Origin: Cupriavidus sp. WGlv3
GTDB lineage: Bacteria; Pseudomonadota; Gammaproteobacteria; Burkholderiales; Burkholderiaceae
DNA: 64,000 nt
Direction: 5' to 3'
Assembly: GCF_023952475.1 (NCBI RefSeq)
Contig: NZ_JALHRX010000009.1
Location: 185,455-249,454, forward strand
Below, one piece after another: positions 56,992 through 64,000 of the stretch. A program made the position numbers and the translations under genes. Under the pieces are notes generated by a model. The model had not been told where the DNA came from and ran no database searches. It was given only the letters and a program-made list of their open reading frames with translations. The number at the start of each line of letters is the position of its first letter. Position 1 is the first letter of the stretch.

Positions 56992-57903
56992 CTACGGCGC
57001 CTGCGTGTCGCGCTCCAGCGCGGTGACATCGACGCGCTGCACCTTGTCGTCCTGGCGCACCTCGGTGCGCAGCACGAAGGCCTCGGCCGGGCAGTACCAG
57101 TCGGTGACGTGCATCACGGTGGGCTCGACCTGCACCAGTTCGCCACCGATCATCAGCGGTCCCAGCGAGGTGCGCTTGTCGTAGGAAATCGGCTGGCATT
57201 CCTTGCGCCCCATCAGGGTGTCGATCATCTGCAGCCTGCCCACGTGGCGCGAGCCGATATGGATGGTGGCACGCTGTGCGTCCATGGTGCTGACCGCTTC
57301 ATCGGAGCCCAGCGGATAGACCTTCAGCGAGACACTGGAGCGGAACACTTCGCCATCCAGCGTGGTGCCTTCGCGCAGGTCCAGGCCGGCGTAGTTGAAC
57401 ACCCCCTTGCCGCGGAACGCCGCCTCGCCATACATGCGGGCATAGCGGGCGCGCGCGTTGATGACCGCATGCTGGCTTTCGATGCTGGTCTGCGCCTCGG
57501 GCGCACTGCGCTCGATCACCACCTCGTGGACCTGGTTGGTGATCACCGGCGGCCCCATCAGCGCCGACAGCGCCGACTTGGAATTGACCTCGAGCTGGGC
57601 GCGGCACCCGGTCGGGCTGCGCTTTACATCGCGCAGGGTCATGCGGATCGACATCGGCATCACGCCGTCGCCTTCCATCTGTACATGGGAGCCGGAGCGG
57701 AACCACGGCGCATTGCACAGCACCGCCGCGGCGGCCGCCTGTGCCTGGCTGGCCGCCGCCTGGGCGATGCCGCCGGTGCCGGGCAGCACCGCCATCCCCT
57801 GCGCGCTGGCGGGTGGCGCGGATAGCCCGACCCCAAGCGCCACGAAGGCTGCCGCGCACGCCACCAGGCCGGCCTGCGGGTTTTGCTGAACCTCTGTCTT
57901 CAC
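56992..57903 (-). CDS. Secreted protein of unknown function
   Basis: A 303-residue protein. I start it at the GTG at 57903 (product (V/M)KTEVQQNPQ), which has GGGG-like Shine-Dalgarno sequence and yields a good signal peptide (hydrophobic core VACAAAFVALGVGLSA, cleavage near PASAQ); an ATG at 57936 is possible. The mature part has an Ala-rich segment, then VLCNAPWFRSGSHVQMEGDG, SIRMTLRDVKRSPTGCRAQL, a central region with FNYAGLDLREGTTLDGEVF and SVSLKVYPLGSDEAVS, then MIDTLMGRKECQPISYDKR and VMHVTDWYCPAEAFVLRTEV. Four Cys could form two disulphides. No family is recognised. It converges with the repeat-protein gene. Confidence 0.68.
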   Translation of the reverse strand: MKTEVQQNPQAGLVACAAAFVALGVGLSAPPASAQGMAVLPGTGGIAQAAASQAQAAAAAVLCNAPWFRSGSHVQMEGDGVMPMSIRMTLRDVKRSPTGCRAQLEVNSKSALSALMGPPVITNQVHEVVIERSAPEAQTSIESQHAVINARARYARMYGEAAFRGKGVFNYAGLDLREGTTLDGEVFRSSVSLKVYPLGSDEAVSTMDAQRATIHIGSRHVGRLQMIDTLMGRKECQPISYDKRTSLGPLMIGGELVQVEPTVMHVTDWYCPAEAFVLRTEVRQDDKVQRVDVTALERDTQAP

Positions 57904-58356
57904 ATCGATCCCCGTTCTGGATTGTCCCGCGCGCATTCAGTGCCCGCCTGGCTGGCAACTGACTGGCTATCGGAATTATCGCGTTTTTGTTGCGCGTGTA
58001 ACTGGTCATTTCACGCCGGCGCCGGTCTAACGGACATGCCGACAAGGATGCCGGGGCCAAACCAGGCGTTCACCTGGCAGCATATGCTTTATACACCGCA
58101 TCTGTCGTATAACCGGCGCTGCCGGCACTTCCGGGACCCGTCCGGAGTGACTTGGTCGCCGTGCTACCATTGCGCGCCTCGCGTATTCCAGCGGTTGTGG
58201 CGTTCCGGGCGCCTGGCGGTCGCGGCGTGCCTGCGGCGCGCCCACGCGGATGTTCTCGCGCGCTGTCCACCGCCAGACCCGGCTCTGCGTTGTGATGGCT
58301 TCCCCGTCGCCGCGCGTCGCCCGAGACCTGGTTCGCCGCGCTTTTCCAGGAGATCC
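57904..58356. other. Gap upstream of the arn operon
   Basis: About 450 bases with no supported gene. On the minus strand GTTACA (58002-57997), a 16-base spacer and GATAAT (57980-57975) form a possible promoter for the secreted protein at 56992-57903. On the plus strand an AT-rich island around 58081-58113 (with TATAAC at 58108-58113) is the best candidate region for the arn promoter, but no good -35 is seen. The arnT frame stays open across the gap only because stop codons are scarce. Confidence 0.4.
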
Positions 58357-60090
58357 ATGCGTAGTTCATCGACCTCGCGGTTTGTCGCCGCGCCGTCCAT
58401 CGGAGCCACCGCAAGTACCGTCATGCTGGTTGGCCTGCTGATCCTGCTGGTGTGGTTCGGTACCCTGGACATGCGCCACCTGCTGCGCTCCGATGAAGGC
58501 CGCTACGCCGAGATTGCCCGCGAGATGGTCGCCACCGGCGACTGGGTCACGATCCGCTACCACGAACTCAAGTATTTCGAGAAACCGCCCTTCCACATGT
58601 GGGTGACGGCGCTGGCCTACACCCTGTTTGGCATAGGCGACTGGCAGGCGCGCCTGTGCGTAGCGTTGTCCGGCATGCTGGGCATCGGCGTGTCGATGCT
58701 GGCCGCGGCCCGCTGGTACGGCTGCCGCGTGGCGATGCTGACCGGGCTGGTGCTGGTGTCGACGCCGATGTGGAATGTCGCCGGGCACTTCAATTCGCTC
58801 GACATGACGCTGTCCGGGGCCATGGCGTGCGTGCTCGCCTGCATGCTGCTGGCCCAGCATCCCGCGGCCACGCCGGCCGCGCGGCGCAACTGGATGCTGG
58901 CGTGCTGGGCAGCGATGGGGGTGGCGGTGCTGGTCAAGGGACTGGTCGGCCTGGCCTTGCCCGGGCTGGTGCTGGGGGTCTATACGCTGGCGACGCGCGA
59001 CTGGAAGCTGTGGGGTCGCCTGCATCTGCTGGCCGGCATCGCGGTGCTGCTCGCGGTCACGGTGCCGTGGTTCTGGCTGGTGTCCGAACGCAACCCGGAG
59101 TTCCTGCGCTTCTTCTTTATCCACGAGCACTGGCAGCGCTACACCTCCAGCGTGCACCACCGCGAGGGCGCGCTCTGGTTCTTCGTGCCGCTGCTGCTGG
59201 GCGGCTTCCTGCCGTGGCTGGGCCTGGTGCCGCAGATGTGGCAGGCGGTGCGCGAGCGCGCCGGGGTGGCGCGCGGCAATGCGCCGCGCCCGTTCCAGCC
59301 GGCGCTGCTGGCCGGGCTGTGGGCGGTGGCGATCTTCGTCTTCTTCAGCCTGTCCGGCTCCAAGCTGCCGGGCTATATCGTGCCGATCTTCCCGGCGCTG
59401 GCGCTGCTCGCCGGCGTGGCGCTGGATACCACCACGGAACGCGCGTGGCGCTGGCAGGTCAATGCCATGGTTGCGCTCGGCGTGATCGGGCTGATCGCGA
59501 TCCCGTTCGTCGGCATGATGGAAAAGCCGGGCACGCCCAATGCGGTGTATCGTGAATTCGCGGAATGGCTCGCGATCGCCTTTGCCGTGATGCTGGGCGG
59601 CGCGCTGCTGGCTCGCCGTCTGTTGCGCACGCACGGCGTATTCCCCAGCGTGGTGGCCTATGCGCTGGCCATGTTCCTCTGCGCCACGGTCGGGCTGCGC
59701 GCCCACGAAGTGATGGGCCGGCCGAGCTCCGGCGCGGACCTGGTGCCCGCCATCAGCGCCGTGCTGGCGCCCGACATGCCGCTGTACAGCGTGCGGCTGC
59801 TGGACCACACGCTGCCGTTTTACCTGCGCCGCACCACGATCCTGGTCGAGCATCCGGACGAACTGGAATTCGGCATCAGACAGGAACCGCAGAAGTGGAT
59901 CCCCAGCGTCGACCAGTTCCTCGCGCGCTGGCAGGACGGCCAGCGCGCGGTGGCGATCATGGCGCCGCAGACCTACGCCGCACTGGCCGCGCGCGGCGTG
60001 CCGATGCACAAGATCGCCGGCGACCGCCGGCGCGTGGCGGTCGCCAATTTCGCCCTGCCCGGACAGCCAGCACAGACGCAAGCACCGTAA
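58357..60090 (+). CDS. arnT: ArnT-like lipid A aminoarabinose transferase
   Basis: A 577-residue GT-C glycosyltransferase with about twelve membrane helices. The first periplasmic loop has the catalytic Asp motif RHLLRSDEGRYAEIAREM, then YHELKYFEKPPFHMWVTALA, typical of ArnT/PMT proteins. Later blocks are PMWNVAGHFNSLDMTLSGAM, FFFIHEHWQRYTSSVHHREG and LSGSKLPGYIVPIFPALALL. ArnT moves 4-amino-4-deoxy-L-arabinose from undecaprenyl phosphate to lipid A on the outer face of the inner membrane, which lowers binding of polymyxin and cationic peptides. CAGGAGATCC sets the ATG at 58357. It heads the arn operon, 17 bases before the ArnE/F-like gene. Confidence 0.88.
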   Translation: MRSSSTSRFVAAPSIGATASTVMLVGLLILLVWFGTLDMRHLLRSDEGRYAEIAREMVATGDWVTIRYHELKYFEKPPFHMWVTALAYTLFGIGDWQARLCVALSGMLGIGVSMLAAARWYGCRVAMLTGLVLVSTPMWNVAGHFNSLDMTLSGAMACVLACMLLAQHPAATPAARRNWMLACWAAMGVAVLVKGLVGLALPGLVLGVYTLATRDWKLWGRLHLLAGIAVLLAVTVPWFWLVSERNPEFLRFFFIHEHWQRYTSSVHHREGALWFFVPLLLGGFLPWLGLVPQMWQAVRERAGVARGNAPRPFQPALLAGLWAVAIFVFFSLSGSKLPGYIVPIFPALALLAGVALDTTTERAWRWQVNAMVALGVIGLIAIPFVGMMEKPGTPNAVYREFAEWLAIAFAVMLGGALLARRLLRTHGVFPSVVAYALAMFLCATVGLRAHEVMGRPSSGADLVPAISAVLAPDMPLYSVRLLDHTLPFYLRRTTILVEHPDELEFGIRQEPQKWIPSVDQFLARWQDGQRAVAIMAPQTYAALAARGVPMHKIAGDRRRVAVANFALPGQPAQTQAP

Positions 60091-60107
60091 TCCCCAACCG
60101 CCTTGCC

Positions 60108-60479
60108 ATGACGCTTTCCACCTTTGCTTTCATCCTGACCGGCGTGCTGCTCAATGCGGCGGCGCAGCTGCTGCTCAAGGCCGGCGTCAACGCCGTCGGC
60201 GCGATCACGCTGGATCGCGGCACGCTGCTGGTGACGGCGCTGCGCGTGCTGACGCAATGGCCGGTGCTGGCCGGGCTCACGCTGTACGTGGTCAGCGTGG
60301 GCGTCTGGATCGTGGGCCTGTCGCGCGTCGATGTGTCGATCGCCTATCCGATGCTGTCGCTGGGCTACGTAGTCAATGCGCTCGCGGCCTGGTGGCTGTT
60401 CGGCGAGATCATCGGCCCCTTGCGCGTGGCCGGCATCCTGCTGATACTGGCGGGCGTCTTCCTGATCGCCCGCTCCTGA
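60108..60479 (+). CDS. ArnE/ArnF-like small membrane flippase subunit (SMR/EamA fold)
   Basis: A 123-residue four-helix protein of the EamA/SMR fold: FAFILTGVLLNAAAQLLLKA, VLAGLTLYVVSVGVWIVGLS, VDVSIAYPMLSLGYVVNALA and GPLRVAGILLILAGVFLIARS-like end. The conserved pattern of the ArnE/ArnF flippase for undecaprenyl phosphate-aminoarabinose is visible, but only one such gene is present, so it may act as a homodimer. The ATG at 60108 is 17 bases after arnT and 54 bases before arnB, in the same operon. Confidence 0.8.
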   Translation: MTLSTFAFILTGVLLNAAAQLLLKAGVNAVGAITLDRGTLLVTALRVLTQWPVLAGLTLYVVSVGVWIVGLSRVDVSIAYPMLSLGYVVNALAAWWLFGEIIGPLRVAGILLILAGVFLIARS

Positions 60480-60533
60480 AGGCTGCCCGCGCGCCTTCGC
60501 CTGGCCTGACCGCCGCTGCCTCCTTCGCCTGCC

Positions 60534-61706
60534 ATGACCGCTTCCGCTCCCGCCTTCCTGCCGTTCGTGCGGCCCGAGATCGACGCCGCCGCCATTGCCG
60601 AGGTCGGCAAGGTGCTGGCCTCGGGCTGGATCACCTCCGGACCGAAGATGCAGGCCTTCGAGGCCGCGCTGTCCGACCTGTTCGGCGGGCGCCCGGTGCG
60701 CACCTTCGCCAACGGCTCGGCAACCATGGAAATCGCGCTGCGCATCGCCGATATCGGCCCCGGCGATGAAGTCATCACCACGCCAATCACCTGGGTCGCC
60801 ACCGCCAACGTGGTGGTGGCCGTGGGGGCGAAACCGGTGTTCGTCGACATCGACCCGCGCACGCGCAACCTCGACCTCGACGCGGTCGAGGCCGCCATCA
60901 CGCCGCGCACGCGCGCCATCATGCCGGTCTACCTGTCAGGCCTGCCGGTCGACATGGAACGTTTGTACGCGATCGCCGCCAGGCACGGGCTGCGCGTGAT
61001 CGAAGACGCGGCCCAGGCGATCGACTCGCGCTGGCGCGGCCAGCGCATCGGCGCCTTCGGCGACCTGGTCAGCTTCAGCTTCCAGGCCAACAAGAACATC
61101 ACCACCATCGAAGGCGGCTGCCTGGTGATGAACACGCCCGAGGAAGCCGTGCGCGCCGAGCGCCTGCGGTTGCAGGGCGTGATCCGCACCGGCCTGGACG
61201 GCATGGATGTCGAGGAGCCGGGCGGCAAGTTCAACCTGACCGATGTCAACGCCGCGGTCGGCCTGGCCCAGCTGCAGCGGCTCGACGCCATCACCGCGCG
61301 CCGCGCCGAACTGGCCGACACCTATTTCCGCTGCGCCGCCGACAGCGGCCTGCAGGCCCTCGGCATCAAGCTGCCGCAGGCGCTGGACCCGCACGCGGCC
61401 ACCACCAACTGGCACATGTTCCAGGTGGTGCTGCCGACCGAGCGCATGCAGGGCGGGCCGGCGCAGGCGCGGCAGAAACTCATGGAAGCCATGCGCGAGC
61501 GCGGCATCGGCACCGGCGTGCACTACCCGCCGGTCCATCTTTTCACTTACTACCGCTCACTCGGCTGGCGCGAAGGCATGCTGCCGCACGCCGAGCGCAT
61601 CGGGCGCGGCATCGTCACGCTGCCGCTGTTCCCGGCGATGCAAGCCTCGGACGTGGAGCGGGTCTGCGCAATCCTCAGCGAAACATGCAAACGTCTTTCC
61701 CAATGA
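60534..61706 (+). CDS. arnB: UDP-4-keto-pentose aminotransferase (ArnB)
   Basis: A 390-residue PLP enzyme of the DegT/DnrJ/EryC1/StrS family. It transaminates UDP-4-keto-L-arabinose to UDP-4-amino-4-deoxy-L-arabinose. Visible blocks are FLPFVRPEIDAAAIAEVGKV, ASGWITSGPKMQAFE, FANGSATMEIAL, TTPITWVATANVVVAVGAKP, VFVDIDPRTRNLD, VIEDAAQAIDSRWRGQRIG, the PLP lysine in FSFQANKNITTIEGG (about 187), NLTDVNAAVGLAQL and GTGVHYPPVHLFTYY. Its stop overlaps the arnC start (ATGA) when arnC begins at 61703. Confidence 0.93.
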   Translation: MTASAPAFLPFVRPEIDAAAIAEVGKVLASGWITSGPKMQAFEAALSDLFGGRPVRTFANGSATMEIALRIADIGPGDEVITTPITWVATANVVVAVGAKPVFVDIDPRTRNLDLDAVEAAITPRTRAIMPVYLSGLPVDMERLYAIAARHGLRVIEDAAQAIDSRWRGQRIGAFGDLVSFSFQANKNITTIEGGCLVMNTPEEAVRAERLRLQGVIRTGLDGMDVEEPGGKFNLTDVNAAVGLAQLQRLDAITARRAELADTYFRCAADSGLQALGIKLPQALDPHAATTNWHMFQVVLPTERMQGGPAQARQKLMEAMRERGIGTGVHYPPVHLFTYYRSLGWREGMLPHAERIGRGIVTLPLFPAMQASDVERVCAILSETCKRLSQ

Positions 61707-62659
61707 GCCCGGTCCAGGTCTCGGTCGTCATTCCGGTCTACAACGAAGAAGAGGGGCTGCAAGCCCTGTTCGATCGCCTCTATCCGGCGCTGGATGGCCT
61801 CGGCGAAAGCTACGAGATCATCTTCATCAACGACGGCAGCGTCGACCGCTCGGCGCAGCTGCTGGCGGCGCAGTTCCACAAGCGCCCGGACGTGACCCGG
61901 GTGGTGCTGTTCAATGGCAACTTCGGCCAGCACATGGCGATCCTGGCCGGCTTCGAGCACACCCGCGGCAAGATCGTGATCACGCTCGACGCCGACCTGC
62001 AGAATCCCCCCGAGGAAATCCCGCGCCTGGTCGAGACCATGCGCGCCGGCCACGACTACGTCGGCACCATCCGCCGCCAGCGCAACGACACCGCGTTCCG
62101 CCGCTATGCCTCGCGCGCGATGAACCGGCTGCGCGAGCGCATCACCAGGATCCGCATGACAGACCAGGGCTGCATGCTGCGCGCCTATGACCGCACCGTG
62201 ATCGACACCATCAACGCGTGCCGCGAGGTCAATACCTTCATCCCGGCGCTGGCCTACACCTTTGCCTCGAACCCGGTCGAGATCGAAGTCAGCCACGAGC
62301 AGCGCCACGCGGGGGAGTCCAAGTACTCGCTGTACCAGCTGATCCGCCTGAACTTCGACCTGGTGACCGGCTTCTCGATCGTGCCGCTGCAGTGGTTCTC
62401 GGCCATCGGCACCTTGCTGTCGCTGCTGTCGGGGGTGCTGTTCGTGGTGCTGCTGGTGCGGCGCTTCGTGCTGGGCTCCGAAGTGCAGGGGTTGTTCACG
62501 CTGTTCGCCATGAACTTCTTCCTGATCGGCATCCTGCTGTTCGGCGTGGGCCTGCTGGGCGAATACGTCGGCCGCATCTACCAGGAAGTGCGCGACCGCC
62601 CGCGCTACCGCATCAAGGCCATACTCGAGGCCGACCCGGCCCGCACCGTGGAGCCGTGA
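61703..62659 (+). CDS. arnC: Undecaprenyl-phosphate 4-deoxy-4-formamido-arabinose transferase (ArnC)
   Basis: A 318-residue family 2 glycosyltransferase. The catalytic domain has VSVVIPVYNEEEGLQALFDR, YEIIFINDGSVDRSAQLL, NFGQHMAILAGFEHTRGKIV, ITLDADLQNPPEEIPRLVET (the D-x-D-type metal site), GTIRRQRND and DQGCMLRAYDRTVID. Two C-terminal membrane helices follow (about 230-255 and 265-292), ending LLGEYVGRIYQEVRDRPRYR. It loads the formylated sugar onto undecaprenyl phosphate. The ATG at 61703 overlaps the arnB stop by 4 bases; an ATG at 61685 is an alternative. Its stop overlaps the next start (TGATG). Confidence 0.93.
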   Translation: MSPVQVSVVIPVYNEEEGLQALFDRLYPALDGLGESYEIIFINDGSVDRSAQLLAAQFHKRPDVTRVVLFNGNFGQHMAILAGFEHTRGKIVITLDADLQNPPEEIPRLVETMRAGHDYVGTIRRQRNDTAFRRYASRAMNRLRERITRIRMTDQGCMLRAYDRTVIDTINACREVNTFIPALAYTFASNPVEIEVSHEQRHAGESKYSLYQLIRLNFDLVTGFSIVPLQWFSAIGTLLSLLSGVLFVVLLVRRFVLGSEVQGLFTLFAMNFFLIGILLFGVGLLGEYVGRIYQEVRDRPRYRIKAILEADPARTVEP

Positions 62660-63612
62660 TGCGCGCCGTCGTCTTTGCCTACCACAATGTCGGCGAGCGC
62701 TGCCTGCGCGTGCTGCATGCGCGCGGCGTGGAGGTGGCGCTGGTGATCACCCACCGCGACCGGCCCGACGAGAACATCTGGTTCCGCCGCGTGGCCGACA
62801 CCGCCGCCGAGCTGGGCGTGCCGTTCCTCTATGGCGAGGACCCGGCCGATCCCGCCATCGCACAGGCCGTGCGCGACGCGCGCCCGGATGTCATCTTCTC
62901 GTTCTACTATCGCGCCATGATCCCCGCCGGCGTGCTGGCGCTGGCACCGGGCGGCGCGTTCAACATGCACGGCTCGCTGCTGCCGAAGTACCGCGGCCGC
63001 GTGCCGGTCAACTGGGCGGTGCTGCACGGCGAAACCGAGACCGGCGCCACGCTGCACGTGATGGAAGCCAGGCCCGACGCGGGCGATATCGTCGACCAGA
63101 CCGCCGTGCCGATCCTGCCCGACGATACCGCCGGCGAAGTATTCGACAAGGTCACCGTGGCGGCCGAGCAGACGCTGTGGCGCGCCCTGCCCGCGATGAT
63201 GGCGGGACAGACGCCGCGCCGCCCGAACCGGCTCGCCGAAGGCAGCTACTACTCCGGGCGCAAGCCCGAGGACGGCCGCATCGACTGGAACCGATCCGCC
63301 GCCGAGGTCTATAACCTGATCCGCGCGGTCGCACCGCCCTACCCCGGCGCGTTCACGGAAGTTGGCGGGCAGCGCTTCATCGTGGCGCAGGCGCGCCGGC
63401 CGCTGCCGGATGCCGCGCGGCCGCTGCCTGACGCTGCATCAGGCGGCACGGCAACCGGCCTGCAGGTGCGGGACGGCCAGGTCGTCGGCGTATGCGGCGA
63501 CGGCGGCCTGGTCATCGTCACGCAGCTATTGGCACCGGACGGGACGGCCGTCACGCCGCAGGCGCTTGCCCCGCATCTCCATACCGAACAGTCCAACGAG
63601 GGAAACCGATGA
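62659..63612 (+). CDS. UDP-aminoarabinose formyltransferase (ArnA N-terminal half as a free gene)
   Basis: A 317-residue 10-formyltetrahydrofolate-dependent formyltransferase equal to the N-terminal half of E. coli ArnA. It has [36 protein letters not shown], the catalytic Asn and His in [20 protein letters not shown] and Asp in [16 protein letters not shown], and [20 protein letters not shown]. It formylates UDP-aminoarabinose to drive the pathway forward. A short internal duplication, [14 protein letters not shown], lies near residue 255. In enterobacteria this domain is fused to the decarboxylase; here the two are separate genes with a 4-base ATGA overlap at 63609-63612. Confidence 0.9.
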   Translation: MRAVVFAYHNVGERCLRVLHARGVEVALVITHRDRPDENIWFRRVADTAAELGVPFLYGEDPADPAIAQAVRDARPDVIFSFYYRAMIPAGVLALAPGGAFNMHGSLLPKYRGRVPVNWAVLHGETETGATLHVMEARPDAGDIVDQTAVPILPDDTAGEVFDKVTVAAEQTLWRALPAMMAGQTPRRPNRLAEGSYYSGRKPEDGRIDWNRSAAEVYNLIRAVAPPYPGAFTEVGGQRFIVAQARRPLPDAARPLPDAASGGTATGLQVRDGQVVGVCGDGGLVIVTQLLAPDGTAVTPQALAPHLHTEQSNEGNR

Positions 63613-64000
63613 AAAAGGTCCTGATTCTCGGCGTCAACGGCTTCATCGGCCACCACCTGACGCGCCGCATCCTGGAAACCACGCCGTGGGAGGTCTACGG
63701 CATGGACATGAACACGGACCGCCTCGGCGACCTCGTCGACCACCCGCGCATGCACTTCTTCGAGGGCGACATCACCATCAACCGCGAGTGGATCGAGTAC
63801 AACATCCGCAAGTGCGACGTGGTGCTGCCGCTGGTCGCCATCGCCACCCCGGCCACCTACGTGCGCCAGCCGCTGCGCGTGTTCGAGCTGGACTTCGAGG
63901 CCAACCTGCCGATCGTGCGCGCCGCGGTCAAGTACCGCAAGCACCTGGTCTTCCCGTCGACTTCCGAGGTCTACGGCATGTGCGGTGATGAGGAATTCGA
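63609..64000 (+). CDS. UDP-glucuronate decarboxylase (ArnA C-terminal half as a free gene), partial
   Basis: The first 130 residues of an extended SDR cut by the window end: [20 protein letters not shown] (NAD-binding G-x-x-G-x-x-G), [79 protein letters not shown] and [19 protein letters not shown] (catalytic Ser/Thr region). It corresponds to the C-terminal half of E. coli ArnA, which oxidises and decarboxylates UDP-glucuronate to UDP-4-keto-arabinose, the first step of the pathway. The ATG at 63609 overlaps the formyltransferase stop. Confidence 0.9.
   Translation, partial: MKKVLILGVNGFIGHHLTRRILETTPWEVYGMDMNTDRLGDLVDHPRMHFFEGDITINREWIEYNIRKCDVVLPLVAIATPATYVRQPLRVFELDFEANLPIVRAAVKYRKHLVFPSTSEVYGMCGDEEF

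Noticed and set aside
57883..58356. An N-terminal extension of ArnT by 158 residues.
   Set aside because: The extension is Arg/Cys/Pro-rich, unlike the family, and a strong ribosome site with a family-type first helix lies at 58357.

Overview
The window is about 64 kb of high-GC chromosome-type DNA that reads as a beta-proteobacterium of the Burkholderiales, most likely Cupriavidus or a close Ralstonia relative. This is inferred from gene content rather than from any marker gene: two orphan Bug/TctC-type solute receptors, a general porin with a terminal Phe, a double-length UvrA, BON-domain stress proteins, an arn operon with ArnA split in two, and strong GC3 bias that opens long antisense frames. 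Coding density is high. I see no insertion sequence, prophage, CRISPR array or origin.

Layout. 0.3-3.4 kb: small BON-domain and hydrophilic stress-type proteins, an endonuclease/exonuclease/phosphatase-family enzyme and a secreted DPYTQGA-repeat protein. 3.5-9.4 kb: a 1953-residue tandem UvrA preceded by a perfect LexA box. 9.6-16.9 kb: a catabolic island made of a LacI-type repressor, Bug receptor, porin, cupin, MDR oxidoreductase, beta-keto-acid cleavage enzyme, SDR and intradiol ring-cleavage dioxygenase, with two matching LacI-type operators. 17.1-20.2 kb: LysR regulator, D-2-hydroxyacid dehydrogenase and a second Bug receptor. 20.2-25.5 kb: serine hydrolase, MarR, ribA, Lrp facing a small ACT-like protein, and metR. 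25.7-32.8 kb: metE behind a MetR-type operator, a DUF1254/1214 lipoprotein, an orphan catC, a broken YciI-like gene, a small lipoprotein and a Nudix plus metallo-beta-lactamase fusion. 32.8-36.2 kb: tRNA-Arg(ACG), a putative outer-membrane barrel, a GGDEF protein and tRNA-Leu(CAG).

36.3-41.6 kb is the most interesting block. A compact operon runs urc1 (GTP cyclohydrolase II-like) - urc4 (DUF1688) - upp - rutR-like TetR - codA, with overlapping start and stop codons and a RutR-like palindrome just ahead of urc1. It looks like a bacterial version of the URC uracil-catabolic route known from yeasts, extended to cytosine by codA. 41.9-45.9 kb: acyltransferase, MFS transporter with a coupled 46-residue micro-protein, a divergent LysR and a DUF2917 protein. 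46.0-55.1 kb: a complete type I secretion locus (TolC, RTX/VCBS giant protein, HlyD-type adaptor, ABC exporter). 55.5-57.9 kb: an amino-acid-type solute receptor, a second DPYSQGA-repeat protein and a secreted protein of unknown function. 58.4 kb to the edge: an arn operon for 4-amino-4-deoxy-L-arabinose modification of lipid A (arnT-like, ArnE/F-like, arnB, arnC, formyltransferase, and a UDP-glucuronate decarboxylase cut by the window end).

Gene starts were chosen from Shine-Dalgarno sequences, family length and overlaps, and several differ from the longest open frame. All functions are from reading motifs by eye; no database search was run.
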